From positions 62,157 to 126,156 of the forward strand of contig NZ_AZWQ01000010.1 in the NCBI RefSeq assembly GCF_000514815.1: a stretch of 64,000 nucleotides of DNA, given 5' to 3'. Positions 8,924 to 17,588 of this stretch are shown in pieces (position 1 is the first letter of the stretch; every line of letters starts with the position of its first letter). The translations under genes and the position numbers were made by a program. The notes beneath the pieces are model-generated. The model searched no databases and was not told the origin of the DNA. It saw nothing but the letters and a program-made list of their open reading frames with translations. The DNA comes from Salinispora fenicalii. Its GTDB lineage: Bacteria > Actinomycetota > Actinomycetes > Mycobacteriales > Micromonosporaceae.

Positions 8924-10462
8924 GTGTCCCAGCAGCCCCTTCCTCGTACAGTCGTCGTGCTCGCCGCTGGTGCGGGTAAGCGGATGAAGTCCGGGCTGCC
9001 CAAGGTGCTGCACCCACTGCTTGGCCGTACGCTCGTCGGCCACGTGCTCAGCGCTGCCGAGCCGCTCGCCGCCGACCGCACCGTGGTGGTGGTCGGCCAC
9101 GGGGCGGACCAGGTCCGGACCCACCTGGCGGAGATCGCCCCGCAGGCCCTCCCGGTGCTCCAGGCCGAACAGCTCGGCACCGGGCACGCGGTGCGGGTCG
9201 CGTTGGCCGCCGTCCCGGAATCCACTGGCACCGTGGTGGTGACATATGGGGACGCACCGCTGCTCCGGCCGGAGACCCTCGGCGGGTTGGTCGCAGCGCA
9301 CGAGCGGTCGGGTGCCGCCGCGACGGTGCTGGCCGCGGAGGTGCCCGACCCGACCGGGCTCGGCCGGATCGTGCGGGATGCCGACGGTCAGCTCCAGCAG
9401 ATCGTGGAGCAGCGCGACACGACCCCCGACCAGCGGGAGATTCGGGAGATCAACGCCGGTATCTACGCGTTCGACGCGGACCTGCTGCGGGACGCGCTCG
9501 GCAAGCTGTCGACCGACAACGCCCAGGGCGAGGAGTACCTGACCGACGTCTTCGGCCTGCTGCGGTCGGCGGGCGAGCCGGTGGCGGTGCACGTAGCGCC
9601 GGACCACATCGAGACGCTGGGCTGCAACGACCGGGTGGAGTTGGCCGGGCTGCGGCGACTGCTGCGCAACCGGGTCAACGAGGCCTGGATGCGCAGCGGG
9701 GTCAGCCTGCTCGACCCGGAGACCACCTGGATCGACGTGACCGTGGCGCTGGAGCGGGACGCGGTGGTCGATCAGAACACGCAGCTCCGGGGCGCCACCG
9801 TGATCGGTGCCGGTGCGCAGGTCGGCCCGGACGTCACGTTGGTGGACACCCTGGTCGGGCCCGGCGCCACCGTGGTACGCAGCCACGCGGTCGGAGCGGA
9901 GATCGGCCCGGCGGCCAGCGTCGGCCCGTACGCGTATCTGCGGCCGGCAGCGCGGCTGGCGGAGAAGTCGAAGGTGGGCACCTTCGTCGAGGTGAAGAAC
10001 TCCGAGGTCGGCGTGGGGTCGAAGGTCCCGCACCTGACCTACGTCGGGGACGCCACGATCGGCGAGCAGAGCAATATCGGCGCGGCGACCGTGTTCGTGA
10101 ACTACGACGGGGTACGCAAGCACCGTACGGTCATCGGCGACCACGCTCGTACCGGTGCGGACAACATGTTCGTGGCGCCGGTCGAGGTCGGCGACGGGGC
10201 GTACACGGCGGCCGGTTCCGTGATTGACCAGGACGTGCCCGCCGGGGCGATGGCGGTGGCCCGGTCGCGGCAGCGCAACATCGAAGGCTGGGTGGTCAAG
10301 CGACGGGCCGGCACCGCCGCCGCGGAGGCAGCCAAGCGCGTCGGGCGGGCCGGTGTAGCGGGAGTGTCTTCCGGGGCGACGGCAAGTGAAGGTGAGGCAA
10401 TGCACGCGGGGGCCGAGCCGGCGGGTGGGGCACACGGCACCGGGGATACTGCAACCGACTAG
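8924..10462 (+). CDS. glmU: Bifunctional UDP-GlcNAc pyrophosphorylase / GlcN-1-P acetyltransferase
   Basis: GlmU makes UDP-N-acetylglucosamine for peptidoglycan: the C-terminal domain acetylates glucosamine-1-phosphate and the N-terminal domain couples it to UTP. The uridylyltransferase signature LAAGAGKRMKSGLPKVLHPL is at the N-terminus. The C-terminal left-handed beta-helix shows hexapeptide repeats (for example VGPDVTLVDTLVGPGATV) and the acetyltransferase stretch with NIGAATVFVNYDG. The last 50 residues are a low-complexity Ala/Gly tail. At 512 residues it has the expected actinobacterial length. The start is GTG at 8924. It leads the glmU-prs-rplY-pth run also seen in mycobacteria. Confidence 0.96.
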   Translation: MSQQPLPRTVVVLAAGAGKRMKSGLPKVLHPLLGRTLVGHVLSAAEPLAADRTVVVVGHGADQVRTHLAEIAPQALPVLQAEQLGTGHAVRVALAAVPESTGTVVVTYGDAPLLRPETLGGLVAAHERSGAAATVLAAEVPDPTGLGRIVRDADGQLQQIVEQRDTTPDQREIREINAGIYAFDADLLRDALGKLSTDNAQGEEYLTDVFGLLRSAGEPVAVHVAPDHIETLGCNDRVELAGLRRLLRNRVNEAWMRSGVSLLDPETTWIDVTVALERDAVVDQNTQLRGATVIGAGAQVGPDVTLVDTLVGPGATVVRSHAVGAEIGPAASVGPYAYLRPAARLAEKSKVGTFVEVKNSEVGVGSKVPHLTYVGDATIGEQSNIGAATVFVNYDGVRKHRTVIGDHARTGADNMFVAPVEVGDGAYTAAGSVIDQDVPAGAMAVARSRQRNIEGWVVKRRAGTAAAEAAKRVGRAGVAGVSSGATASEGEAMHAGAEPAGGAHGTGDTATD

Positions 10463-10514
10463 CCCCGGCCCACCACCGCGCCGGGCACCACCAACCAACA
10501 GGAGCAGACGGGCC

Positions 10515-11495
10515 ATGGGCAGCATCGTCGCCGAAAACCGCAAGAGCCTGATGCTCTTCTCCGGGCGTGGCTTTCCGGAGTTAGCCAAGGAGATCGGCGA
10601 GGTGCTCGGGGTCGCCCCGACACCGGCCGACGCCTACGATTTCGCCAACGGTGAGATTTTCGTCCGCTACAAGGACTCGGTGCGTGGTTCGGACGCCTTC
10701 GTGGTGCAGTCCGTTACGCACGGGGTCAACACCTGGGTCATGGAGACCCTGATCATGATCGACGCGTTGAAGCGTGGGTCGGCCAAGCGGATCACCGTGG
10801 TCCTGCCCTTCTACCCGTACTCGCGGCAGGACAAGAAGCACCGCGGCCGGGAGCCGATCTCGGGCCGGCTGATCGCGGACCTGTTGAAGACCGCCGGCGC
10901 GAACCGGATCCTCACTGTGGATCTGCACACCGCCCAGATCCAGGGCTTCTTCGACGGCCCGGTGGACCACCTCTTCGCGATGGACGTGCTCGCCGAGGAG
11001 GTGGAGCGTCGGTACGCCGGACGCCCGATGACGGTGGTCGCCCCGGATTCGGGTCGGGTTCGGGTCGCCGAGCGGTGGACCGACCGGTTGGGTGGTTGCC
11101 CGCTGGCGTTCATTCACAAGACTCGGGATCCGTCCAAGCCGAACCAGGTGGTGGCGAACCGGGTGGTTGGTGAGGTCGAGGGTCGGGTCTGCCTGATCGT
11201 TGACGACATGATCGACACGGGTGGCACGATCACCAAGGCTGCGGAGATCCTTAAGGAGCTGGGTGCGGCCGAGATCATCGTCGCTTCTACCCACGCGCTC
11301 TTCTCGGATCCGGCGACCGAGCGGCTGAAGAACAGCCCGATCAGCGAGGTACTGGTGACGAACACGTTGCCGCTGCCGCCGGAGAAGCAGCTCGACAAGG
11401 TCACCGTCTTGTCGATCGCACCGCTGCTGGCCCGGGCGATCCGTGAGGTCTTCGACGACGGCTCGGTGACCACCCTCTTCGGTGGCCTGAGCTGA
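10515..11495 (+). CDS. prs: Ribose-phosphate pyrophosphokinase (PRPP synthetase)
   Basis: Makes PRPP from ribose-5-phosphate and ATP for nucleotide, histidine and tryptophan synthesis. The 326-residue protein shows the flexible-loop region FYPYSRQDKKHRGREPIS, the metal-binding VDLHTAQIQGFFDGPVDHL block and the PRPP loop LIVDDMIDTGGTI. The ATG at 10515 has AGGAG 10 bases upstream and gives the normal N-terminus. It lies 52 bases after glmU and is probably co-transcribed with it, ending at the stem-loop at 11507. Confidence 0.97.
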   Translation: MGSIVAENRKSLMLFSGRGFPELAKEIGEVLGVAPTPADAYDFANGEIFVRYKDSVRGSDAFVVQSVTHGVNTWVMETLIMIDALKRGSAKRITVVLPFYPYSRQDKKHRGREPISGRLIADLLKTAGANRILTVDLHTAQIQGFFDGPVDHLFAMDVLAEEVERRYAGRPMTVVAPDSGRVRVAERWTDRLGGCPLAFIHKTRDPSKPNQVVANRVVGEVEGRVCLIVDDMIDTGGTITKAAEILKELGAAEIIVASTHALFSDPATERLKNSPISEVLVTNTLPLPPEKQLDKVTVLSIAPLLARAIREVFDDGSVTTLFGGLS

Positions 11496-11506
11496 GTTGC
11501 GCGGTC

Positions 11507-11548
11507 GAAGCCCGGTTCGGGGTGGTTACCACCGGCGGACCGGGCTTC
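11507..11548 (+). terminator. Stem-loop terminator after prs
   Basis: A 10-bp perfect inverted repeat, GAAGCCCGGT with ACCGGGCTTC, has a 22-base loop and lies 11 bases after the prs stop. No T tract follows. Confidence 0.55.
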
Positions 11549-11635
11549 TCCGTCAGCATCGGCGCGCTGTTGGGACGCTTCGGCAGGAGCGGTGTGAAAC
11601 CGGGGTGCCGCCGGAGTGGGCGGATCGCCTTCGGG

Positions 11636-11641
11636 TAGACT
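11636..11641 (+). promoter_or_regulatory. Candidate -10 box of rplY and its ~170-base leader
   Basis: TAGACT fits TANNNT and lies in the 317-base gap between prs and rplY, downstream of the prs terminator. The -35 region is weak. The resulting leader (about 11648-11812) includes an imperfect GC-rich hairpin near 11694-11722 (GGAGGCGCC...GGCGCTCC). I recognise no riboswitch there. Confidence 0.35.
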
Positions 11642-11812
11642 AGTGCGGTTGCCACGGCGAGGGTGCCCTGCGGGCCGCTGACCAGGACCGCATGGAGGCG
11701 CCGTCATCGACGCGGCGCTCCTAGGCGGTCGGTCATGACGCAGGAGCCCCAGCGAGCCCCTCGCCCGGCACCGAGACGACCATCGCCGCAGCGAAGCATC
11801 AGGAGTTTCCCC

Positions 11813-12514
11813 GTGTCCGAGGTAAAGATCAGCGCCGAGCCCCGTACCGAGTTTGGCAAGGGTGGTGCCCGTCGTACCCGCCGGGCCGGCAAGGTGCCTG
11901 CCGTGCTGTACGGCCATGGCGAGAAGCCCAAGCACATCGCGCTGCCGGCCCGTGAGTTCGCTGCGGCGATCCGGCGCGGTGGCGCCAACCAGCTCTTCAC
12001 GATCGACATCAGCGACGGCACGCAGGTGCTGGCCCTGCCGAAGGCGATCCAGCGGGATCCGATCAAGGACACCTTTGAGCACGTGGACCTGCTGCTGGTC
12101 CGCCGTGGCGAGCAGGTCACCGTTGAGGTTCCGGTGCAGCTGGTCGGGGAGGCCGCGAAGGGCACGCTGATCGTGCACGACCACGACAGCGTCTCGGTGA
12201 CCGCTGACGCCACCAACGTGCCGGACCACCTCGACGCCACCATTGAGGGCCTGGCCGCGGGTACGCAGGTGGCCGCCGCCGACGTGGAACTGCCGGCCGG
12301 AGTCGAGTTGGCCACCGACCCGGAGCTGCCGGTCGCCGCGGTGACCGCCGCCCCGACCGAAGAGCAGCTTGAGGCCACGCTGCCGGAGGTGGAGGAGGCC
12401 GCTGCCGAGGCCGAGGCCGAGGTCGGCGAGGTCACCGAGGGCTCGGAGGGCGCCGAGGCCGCAGCTCCGGCCGCCGAGCAGGAGACGGGTGCCGAGGCGA
12501 AGGCCGAGGCCTGA
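11813..12514 (+). CDS. rplY: 50S ribosomal protein L25, CTC form
   Basis: Binds 5S rRNA in the large ribosomal subunit. The protein is the long 'general stress protein CTC' form (233 residues): an N-terminal L25 beta-barrel (RTEFGKGGARRTRRAGKVPAVLYGHG), a C-terminal TL5/CTC domain (QVTVEVPVQLVGEAAKGTL), then a 45-residue Ala/Glu-rich acidic tail. I chose GTG at 11813, preceded by CAGGAG, because L25 proteins start M/V-SEVKI. The frame is open 50 codons further upstream, but that part is arginine/proline-rich and does not look like protein. It ends at a good terminator. Confidence 0.94.
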   Translation: MSEVKISAEPRTEFGKGGARRTRRAGKVPAVLYGHGEKPKHIALPAREFAAAIRRGGANQLFTIDISDGTQVLALPKAIQRDPIKDTFEHVDLLLVRRGEQVTVEVPVQLVGEAAKGTLIVHDHDSVSVTADATNVPDHLDATIEGLAAGTQVAAADVELPAGVELATDPELPVAAVTAAPTEEQLEATLPEVEEAAAEAEAEVGEVTEGSEGAEAAAPAAEQETGAEAKAEA

Positions 12515-12535
12515 TCGTTCGCTGCGTAGGTGCCA

Positions 12536-12563
12536 GGCGTCCCCGTTCGTCGGGGGCGCCTTT
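12536..12563 (+). terminator. Rho-independent terminator after rplY
   Basis: GGCGTCCCCG pairs with CGGGGGCGCC (10 bp with one G-U pair) around a 5-base TTCGT loop and is followed at once by TTT. It lies 21 bases after the rplY stop. Confidence 0.75.
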
Positions 12564-12607
12564 GGCGTATTAGTGGGTGGCACGGGTGCGAGCGGAAGGG
12601 GCAGACG

Positions 12608-13198
12608 GTGGCGGAGGAGACAGGGCCGTGGCTGGTAGTCGGTCTGGGTAACCCCGGTCGGCAGTACGCCGGGAACCGGCACAACGTCGGCTTCCTCGTG
12701 GCCGACCTGCTGGGCGGGCGGCTGGGGGCCCGCTTCAGTCGACACAAGCGGGCGATGGCGGAGGTCGCCGAGGGGCGGTTGGGTCTCGGCGGCCCGCGGC
12801 TGGTGCTGGTGAAGCCACTGACATATATGAACCTCTCCGGCGCGGCGGCGGCCGGTCTGGCGCAGTTCTACAAGGTGCCACCGACACGGGTGGTGGCTGT
12901 CCATGACGAGCTGGATATCCCCTATGGCCAAGTTCGAGTGAAGTGCGGTGGCGGCGAGGGCGGCCACAACGGTCTGCGATCGATGACGAAGTCCCTGGGG
13001 ACGAAGGAGTACGCCCGGGTGCGGTTCGGGGTCGGCCGGCCGCCGGCGCGGCGGGACCCGGCGGACTTCGTACTGTCGGATTTCGGTACCGTCGAGCGCA
13101 AGGAGCTGGATTTCCTGGTGGACCGGGCGGCAGACGTCGTGGAGTCGGTTGTCCAACGTGGGGTGGAACCGACCCAGAACCTCTATCACGGTGTCTGA
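12608..13198 (+). CDS. pth: Peptidyl-tRNA hydrolase
   Basis: Releases peptides from peptidyl-tRNA lost from the ribosome. The 196-residue protein has VGLGNPGRQYAGNRHNVGF with the catalytic histidine, the KPLTYMNLSG substrate loop, VHDELDIPYGQVRVK with the catalytic aspartate, and GGHNGLRS. The start is GTG at 12608. The frame is open 26 codons upstream, but that portion overlaps the rplY terminator, so it is not coding. The location directly after rplY is conserved in actinobacteria. Confidence 0.95.
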   Translation: MAEETGPWLVVGLGNPGRQYAGNRHNVGFLVADLLGGRLGARFSRHKRAMAEVAEGRLGLGGPRLVLVKPLTYMNLSGAAAAGLAQFYKVPPTRVVAVHDELDIPYGQVRVKCGGGEGGHNGLRSMTKSLGTKEYARVRFGVGRPPARRDPADFVLSDFGTVERKELDFLVDRAADVVESVVQRGVEPTQNLYHGV

Positions 13199-13261
13199 CG
13201 GCCGGTTCGGCGATGGTCTCCGCTCCGTTAGGCGGGTGGCGCGGCGACGGGAGTGCGGGAT

Positions 13262-14083
13262 ATGAGTAGTCCTCCGATGATCGATGGGGCGTTCGCCCGT
13301 TGGTTGGCGGTCCGGGCCGGGCAGGCGCTGGTCAACCTGCGTGACGAGGTGGGCTTCGATGACCCGGGTGCCTTGAAGGCCGCGGGGGATAAGGTCTCGC
13401 ACGACCTGCTCCGCACTGAACTGGCGACCTGGCGTCCGCAGGATGCGGTCCTGTCGGAGGAGGACGAGGGTTCCCGGCTGGCCTGGGCGGCGGAGGCGGG
13501 CGCGTCGACGGCGCGCCGACTGACCAGCGACCGGGTGTGGATCATCGACCCATTGGATGGGACCCGGGAGTTCGCCGAGGCGGGCCGCGTGGACTGGGCG
13601 GTGCACGTGGCGCTCTGGGCGCGGAACGCCCCGACGCCGCACGGACTGGTGGCGGGCGCAGTCGGGTTGCCGGCCCAGGATCGGGTACTGGGAACGGATT
13701 ACCCGCCCGGGTATCCGCCGGCGGCGACCACTGCGGGCGAGCCGACGATCCGGTTGGCCGCCAGTCGCAGTCGCCCCCCGGTCTTCCTCACCGACCTGGC
13801 CGCGGAGGTGGGTGCCGAGCTGGTGCCGATGGGTTCGGCCGGTGCGAAGATCGCGGCGGTGATCACCGGTGAGGTGGACGCGTACATCCATGCGGGTGGG
13901 CAGTACGAGTGGGATTCGGCAGCCCCGGTGGCGGTGGCGACCGCCGCGGGGCTACATGCTTCCCGAATCGACGGCTCTGCGCTGAAATACAACGAAGCCA
14001 ACCCGCGCCTGCCAGACCTGTTGATCTGTCGCAAGGATCTCGCCAGCCGGCTGCTTGCGGCATTGCAGCGCCATTGCGGGTAG
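13262..14083 (+). CDS. cysQ: CysQ-like 3'(2'),5'-bisphosphate nucleotidase / inositol monophosphatase family
   Basis: Li+-sensitive phosphatase superfamily protein of 273 residues. It probably removes the 3'-phosphate of PAP/PAPS formed during sulfate assimilation. The metal-binding motifs are all present: SEEDEG near residue 65, WIIDPLDGTREF near residue 95 and WDSAAP near residue 215. The motif WIIDPLDGTREFAE plus the location immediately upstream of cysD and cysN favour CysQ over plain inositol phosphatase. ATG at 13262 has a GGGAG ten bases upstream; GTG 13253 would add three residues. Confidence 0.88.
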   Translation: MSSPPMIDGAFARWLAVRAGQALVNLRDEVGFDDPGALKAAGDKVSHDLLRTELATWRPQDAVLSEEDEGSRLAWAAEAGASTARRLTSDRVWIIDPLDGTREFAEAGRVDWAVHVALWARNAPTPHGLVAGAVGLPAQDRVLGTDYPPGYPPAATTAGEPTIRLAASRSRPPVFLTDLAAEVGAELVPMGSAGAKIAAVITGEVDAYIHAGGQYEWDSAAPVAVATAAGLHASRIDGSALKYNEANPRLPDLLICRKDLASRLLAALQRHCG

Positions 14084-14126
14084 CCTGAGCGCTACTTCTG
14101 GCAAAGCCGACCGGAAAGGTCTGGAA

Positions 14127-14156
14127 ATGAGTGCGGGAATCGAGTCGGTGTCATGA
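14127..14156 (+). CDS. Possible 9-residue leader ORF coupled to cysD
   Basis: ATG at 14127 reads MSAGIESVS and stops in TCATGA, so its TGA overlaps the cysD ATG by four bases. A strong ribosome-binding site, GGAAAGG at 14112-14118, is eight bases from this ATG but 34 bases from the cysD start, which itself has no good site. Translation of cysD may therefore depend on the leader. There is no cysteine or methionine run that would make it a classical attenuator. This is a sequence-based inference. Confidence 0.4.
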   Translation: MSAGIESVS

Positions 14157-15064
14157 CCACGACGGCCGCATACCAGGTGTCCCACCTTGATGCGCTGGAG
14201 GCGGAGAGCATCTTCGTGCTGCGCGAGGTGGTCGCGGAGATGGAACGACCGGTGCTGCTCTTCTCCGGCGGCAAGGACTCCATTGTCATGCTGTGGCTGG
14301 CGCAGAAGGCGTTCGCCCCGGCTAACATTCCCTTCCCGGTGATGCACGTCGACACTGGGCACAACTTCCCCGAGGTGCTGGAGTACCGGGATCGGCGGGT
14401 CGCCGAGCTGGGCCTGCAGCTGGTGGTGGCGAGCGTGCCGGAGGCCCTGGCCAGCGGGCTGGTACGGGAGAGCGCGGACGGCATGCGCAACCGGATCCAG
14501 ACTCCGGTGCTCCTGGCCGCCGTCGAGCAGCACCGCTTCGACGCGCTCTTCGGCGGCGCCCGTCGGGACGAGGAGAAGGCTCGCGCCAAGGAGCGGGTGT
14601 TCAGCTTCCGGGACGAGTTCGGCCAGTGGGATCCGAAGAACCAGCGTCCGGAACTCTGGTCGCTCTACAACGGCCGGCACCAGCCGGGTGAGTCAATCCG
14701 GGCGTTCCCACTCTCCAACTGGACCGAGCTGGATGTCTGGCACTACATCGCTCGCGAACGGATCGAGGCTCCCTCGATCTACTACGCGCACGAGCGCGAG
14801 GTGATCGAGCGCGACGGGATGCTGTACGCGGTGAACGAGTTTCTCCGCCCCCGCGCCGGTGAGGAGCGGTTCAAGGCCCGGGTCCGCTATCGGACGGTGG
14901 GTGACGCCTCCTGCACGGCGGCGGTCCGCTCGGACGCCGACACGGTGGCGAAGGTCATCGAGGAGGTGGCAGCCACCCGGATCACCGAGCGGGGCGCGAC
15001 CCGCGGTGACGACCGGGTCAGCGAGGCCGCGATGGAGGACCGCAAGCGGGAGGGCTACTTCTGA
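14153..15064 (+). CDS. cysD: Sulfate adenylyltransferase subunit 2
   Basis: The adenylyl-transferring subunit of ATP sulfurylase, which makes APS from sulfate and ATP. The 303-residue protein has the PP-loop LFSGGKDSIVML near residue 40, VMHVDTGHNFPEV, FGGARRDEEKARAKERVFSF, and the C-terminal basic segment EDRKREGYF typical of CysD. It overlaps cysN by one base (TGATG) and follows cysQ by 69 bases, so the three form one sulfate activation unit. Confidence 0.97.
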   Translation: MTTTAAYQVSHLDALEAESIFVLREVVAEMERPVLLFSGGKDSIVMLWLAQKAFAPANIPFPVMHVDTGHNFPEVLEYRDRRVAELGLQLVVASVPEALASGLVRESADGMRNRIQTPVLLAAVEQHRFDALFGGARRDEEKARAKERVFSFRDEFGQWDPKNQRPELWSLYNGRHQPGESIRAFPLSNWTELDVWHYIARERIEAPSIYYAHEREVIERDGMLYAVNEFLRPRAGEERFKARVRYRTVGDASCTAAVRSDADTVAKVIEEVAATRITERGATRGDDRVSEAAMEDRKREGYF

Positions 15065-16371
15065 TGACCACCGAGACGAACGCCGAGGTCGGTGCCGATG
15101 CGGCGTCCGCCCGCCCGATGGACCTGCTGCGGTTCGCCACCGCCGGCAGCGTGGATGACGGCAAGTCAACCCTGATCGGCCGCCTGCTCTATGACACCCG
15201 GTCCCTCTTCTCTGATCAACTCGCCGCGGTGGAGGCGGTCAGCGCGGCCCGGGGCGACGAGTACACCAATCTTGCGCTGCTCACCGACGGACTGCGGGCC
15301 GAGCGGGAGCAGGGCATCACGATCGACGTGGCGTACCGCTACTTCGCCACCCCCCGACGGAAGTTCATCATTGCCGACACCCCGGGGCACATTCAGTACA
15401 CCCGGAATATGGTCACCGGTGCGTCCACAGCCGACCTTGCGCTGATCCTGGTTGATGCTCGTAAGGGTCTGGTGGAGCAGTCCCGTCGGCACGCCTTCCT
15501 CTGCTCCCTGCTACGGGTGCCGCACCTGGTCCTCTGCGTCAACAAGATGGACCTGGTGGACTGGTCACGCGAGGTCTACGAGAAGATCGCCGACGAGTTC
15601 ACCGCATTCGCGGCGAAGCTCGACGCACCCGACCTGACGGTGGTGCCGGTCTCCGCGCTCCACGGCGACAACATCGTCTCCCGGTCGGAGAAGATGCCCT
15701 GGTACGAGGGGCCGTCCCTGCTGCACCACCTGGAGCGGGTGCACATCGCCAGCGATCGCAACCTGGTCGACGTGCGCTTCCCGGTGCAGTACGTGATCCG
15801 CCCGCAGTCCACCACTGTCACCGACTACCGCGGCTACGCGGGCCAAGTCGCCTCCGGCGTACTCAAGCCCGACGACGAGGTGATGGTGCTGCCGAGCGGT
15901 TTCACCAGCCGGATCGCCGCGGTAGAGACCGCCGACGGGCCGGTCCCGGAGGCGTTTCCGCCGATGTCGGTGACCGTACGGCTGACTGACGAGATCGACA
16001 TTTCCCGGGGCGACATGATCTGTCGACCGAACAATGCCCCGGCCATCGCCCAGGACATCGAGGCGATGGTCTGCTGGATGGACGAGACCCGACCGTTGCA
16101 GCTTGGTGGCAGGTACGTGATCAAGCACACCACCCGGTCAGGGCGGGCCATCGTCCGTGGGCTGCACTACCGGTTGGACATCAACTCGCTGCACCGGGAT
16201 GAGTCGGCGGGGGAGTTGAAGCTCAACGAGATCGGTCGGGTCCGCTTCCGGACGATGGTTCCACTGCTCGTTGACGAGTACCGCCGGAACCGCACCACTG
16301 GTGGCTTCGTCGTCATCGATGAGACGACGAACCGGACGGTTGGTGCCGGCATGATCGTCGAGGCGGGCTGA
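15064..16371 (+). CDS. cysN: Sulfate adenylyltransferase subunit 1 (GTPase)
   Basis: The GTPase subunit that drives APS formation by CysD. The 435-residue protein is EF-Tu-like: G1 GSVDDGKSTLIGRL, G3 ADTPGHIQYTRNM, G4 NKMDLVDW, followed by two beta-barrel domains. It is the stand-alone form: many actinobacterial and proteobacterial homologues carry a fused C-terminal APS kinase (CysC), and here the protein stops after the barrels. No cysC or cysH is in the window. It converges with galE 63 bases later. Confidence 0.97.
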   Translation: MTTETNAEVGADAASARPMDLLRFATAGSVDDGKSTLIGRLLYDTRSLFSDQLAAVEAVSAARGDEYTNLALLTDGLRAEREQGITIDVAYRYFATPRRKFIIADTPGHIQYTRNMVTGASTADLALILVDARKGLVEQSRRHAFLCSLLRVPHLVLCVNKMDLVDWSREVYEKIADEFTAFAAKLDAPDLTVVPVSALHGDNIVSRSEKMPWYEGPSLLHHLERVHIASDRNLVDVRFPVQYVIRPQSTTVTDYRGYAGQVASGVLKPDDEVMVLPSGFTSRIAAVETADGPVPEAFPPMSVTVRLTDEIDISRGDMICRPNNAPAIAQDIEAMVCWMDETRPLQLGGRYVIKHTTRSGRAIVRGLHYRLDINSLHRDESAGELKLNEIGRVRFRTMVPLLVDEYRRNRTTGGFVVIDETTNRTVGAGMIVEAG

Positions 16372-16434
16372 CCCACCCGTTCGGAGTGCCCCGGGGCCGC
16401 CGCTGATCGAGGTTGGCCGCCGGTGCCGTGCTGG

Positions 16435-17418
16435 CTACCCCTGTTCCGGCAGGTGGTGGCGGTAGAAGGTCCAGGCGTCGCTGACGATCTCGTGCAGGGT
16501 GGGCTTGGCGGGTGTCCAGCCCAACTCGGTGCGGGCCAGGTCGGCGGCGGCGACCAACTCAGCGGGGTCGCCGACGCGGCGTGGGGCGACCACCACCGGG
16601 ACCGGGCGGCCGGTGACCTCGCGGACCACCTCGACGACCTGACGGTTGGTGAACCCGCTGCCGTTGCCGAGGTTGTAGATCCGGTGCTGTCCGGCGACCG
16701 CGGCGTCAAGCGCGAGGAGGTGTGCCTGGGCGAGGTCGGTGACGTGGATGTAGTCGCGGACGCAGGTGCCGTCAACTGTCGGGTAGTCGTCGCCGAAGAG
16801 CTGCATCTTTTCCCGGCGGCCGGCGGCCACGTCGAATGCGATGGGAATGAGGTGCGTCTCCGGGTCGTGCCGTTCCCCGAGGGGCACCGGGGCGCTCAGG
16901 TGAGCGCCGGCGACGTTGAAGTAACGCAGCGAGACGGCAGCCAACCCGCTTCCGGCCGCCGCCGAGGTGAGCGCCATGTCGACGGTGAGCTTGGTGGCCC
17001 CGTACGTGTTGGTGGGGGCGGTGATCGCCGCCTCCGAGATGGGCAGCTCGACCGGATTGCCGTACACGGCGGCGGTGGAGGAGAAGACGACCTTCGGCAC
17101 CCCGGCGACGCGTACGGCGTCGAGCAGGGCGAGTGAGCCGACGACGTTGGTGTGCCAGTACAACTCTGGCTTGACCATTGACTCACCAGCGGCGATCAGG
17201 GCGGCGAAGTGCAGCACCCCGTCGAAGCCCGCCTGTGGGGTTACCACCTGTGCCACGTCGTCCAGGGGAGCGACGACGTGGGTGGCGTCGGGTGCCACCG
17301 CGATGCGGTGCCCGGTCCGTAGGTCGTCCAGGACGACCACCTCGTGTCCGGCGTCGAGCAGCATCCGAGTCACCACGCTGCCGATGTACCCGGCGCCCCC
17401 GGTGACGAGCAGTTTCAC
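16435..17418 (-). CDS. galE: UDP-glucose 4-epimerase
   Basis: Interconverts UDP-glucose and UDP-galactose using bound NAD. A short-chain dehydrogenase of 327 residues with the N-terminal Rossmann motif TGGAGYIGS, SSTAAVYG with the catalytic serine region, the YGATK catalytic Tyr-x-x-x-Lys, and RYFNVAGA. The start GTG at 17418 has a GGAGGAGAT site just upstream. It stands alone on this strand, divergent from the CorC-like gene. Related sugar-nucleotide epimerases cannot be fully excluded. Confidence 0.9.
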   Translation of the reverse strand: MKLLVTGGAGYIGSVVTRMLLDAGHEVVVLDDLRTGHRIAVAPDATHVVAPLDDVAQVVTPQAGFDGVLHFAALIAAGESMVKPELYWHTNVVGSLALLDAVRVAGVPKVVFSSTAAVYGNPVELPISEAAITAPTNTYGATKLTVDMALTSAAAGSGLAAVSLRYFNVAGAHLSAPVPLGERHDPETHLIPIAFDVAAGRREKMQLFGDDYPTVDGTCVRDYIHVTDLAQAHLLALDAAVAGQHRIYNLGNGSGFTNRQVVEVVREVTGRPVPVVVAPRRVGDPAELVAAADLARTELGWTPAKPTLHEIVSDAWTFYRHHLPEQG

Positions 17419-17588
17419 ATCGATCTCCTCCTGCTGGGCCGCCCCGCCAGCGACCTTCGGTGGTCACCCTACGGCAGTTCGCTGTGCCGGCGCTGCGAAC
17501 CAACCGGCGGGGCGGGCCGCCGGCCGCGGCGAGGAAGAACTGGCTCAGTGCTGTCCTGTCACTGCGATGGGTGTCTACCATCCATCTC

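Noticed and set aside
10386..10514. A 43-codon N-terminal extension of prs.
   Set aside because: It overlaps the end of glmU and is proline/arginine-rich; AGGAG before ATG 10515 marks the real start.
11114..13891. A 925-codon open frame on the minus strand.
   Set aside because: It covers prs, rplY, pth and cysQ in antisense, all of which are recognised families with correct motifs.
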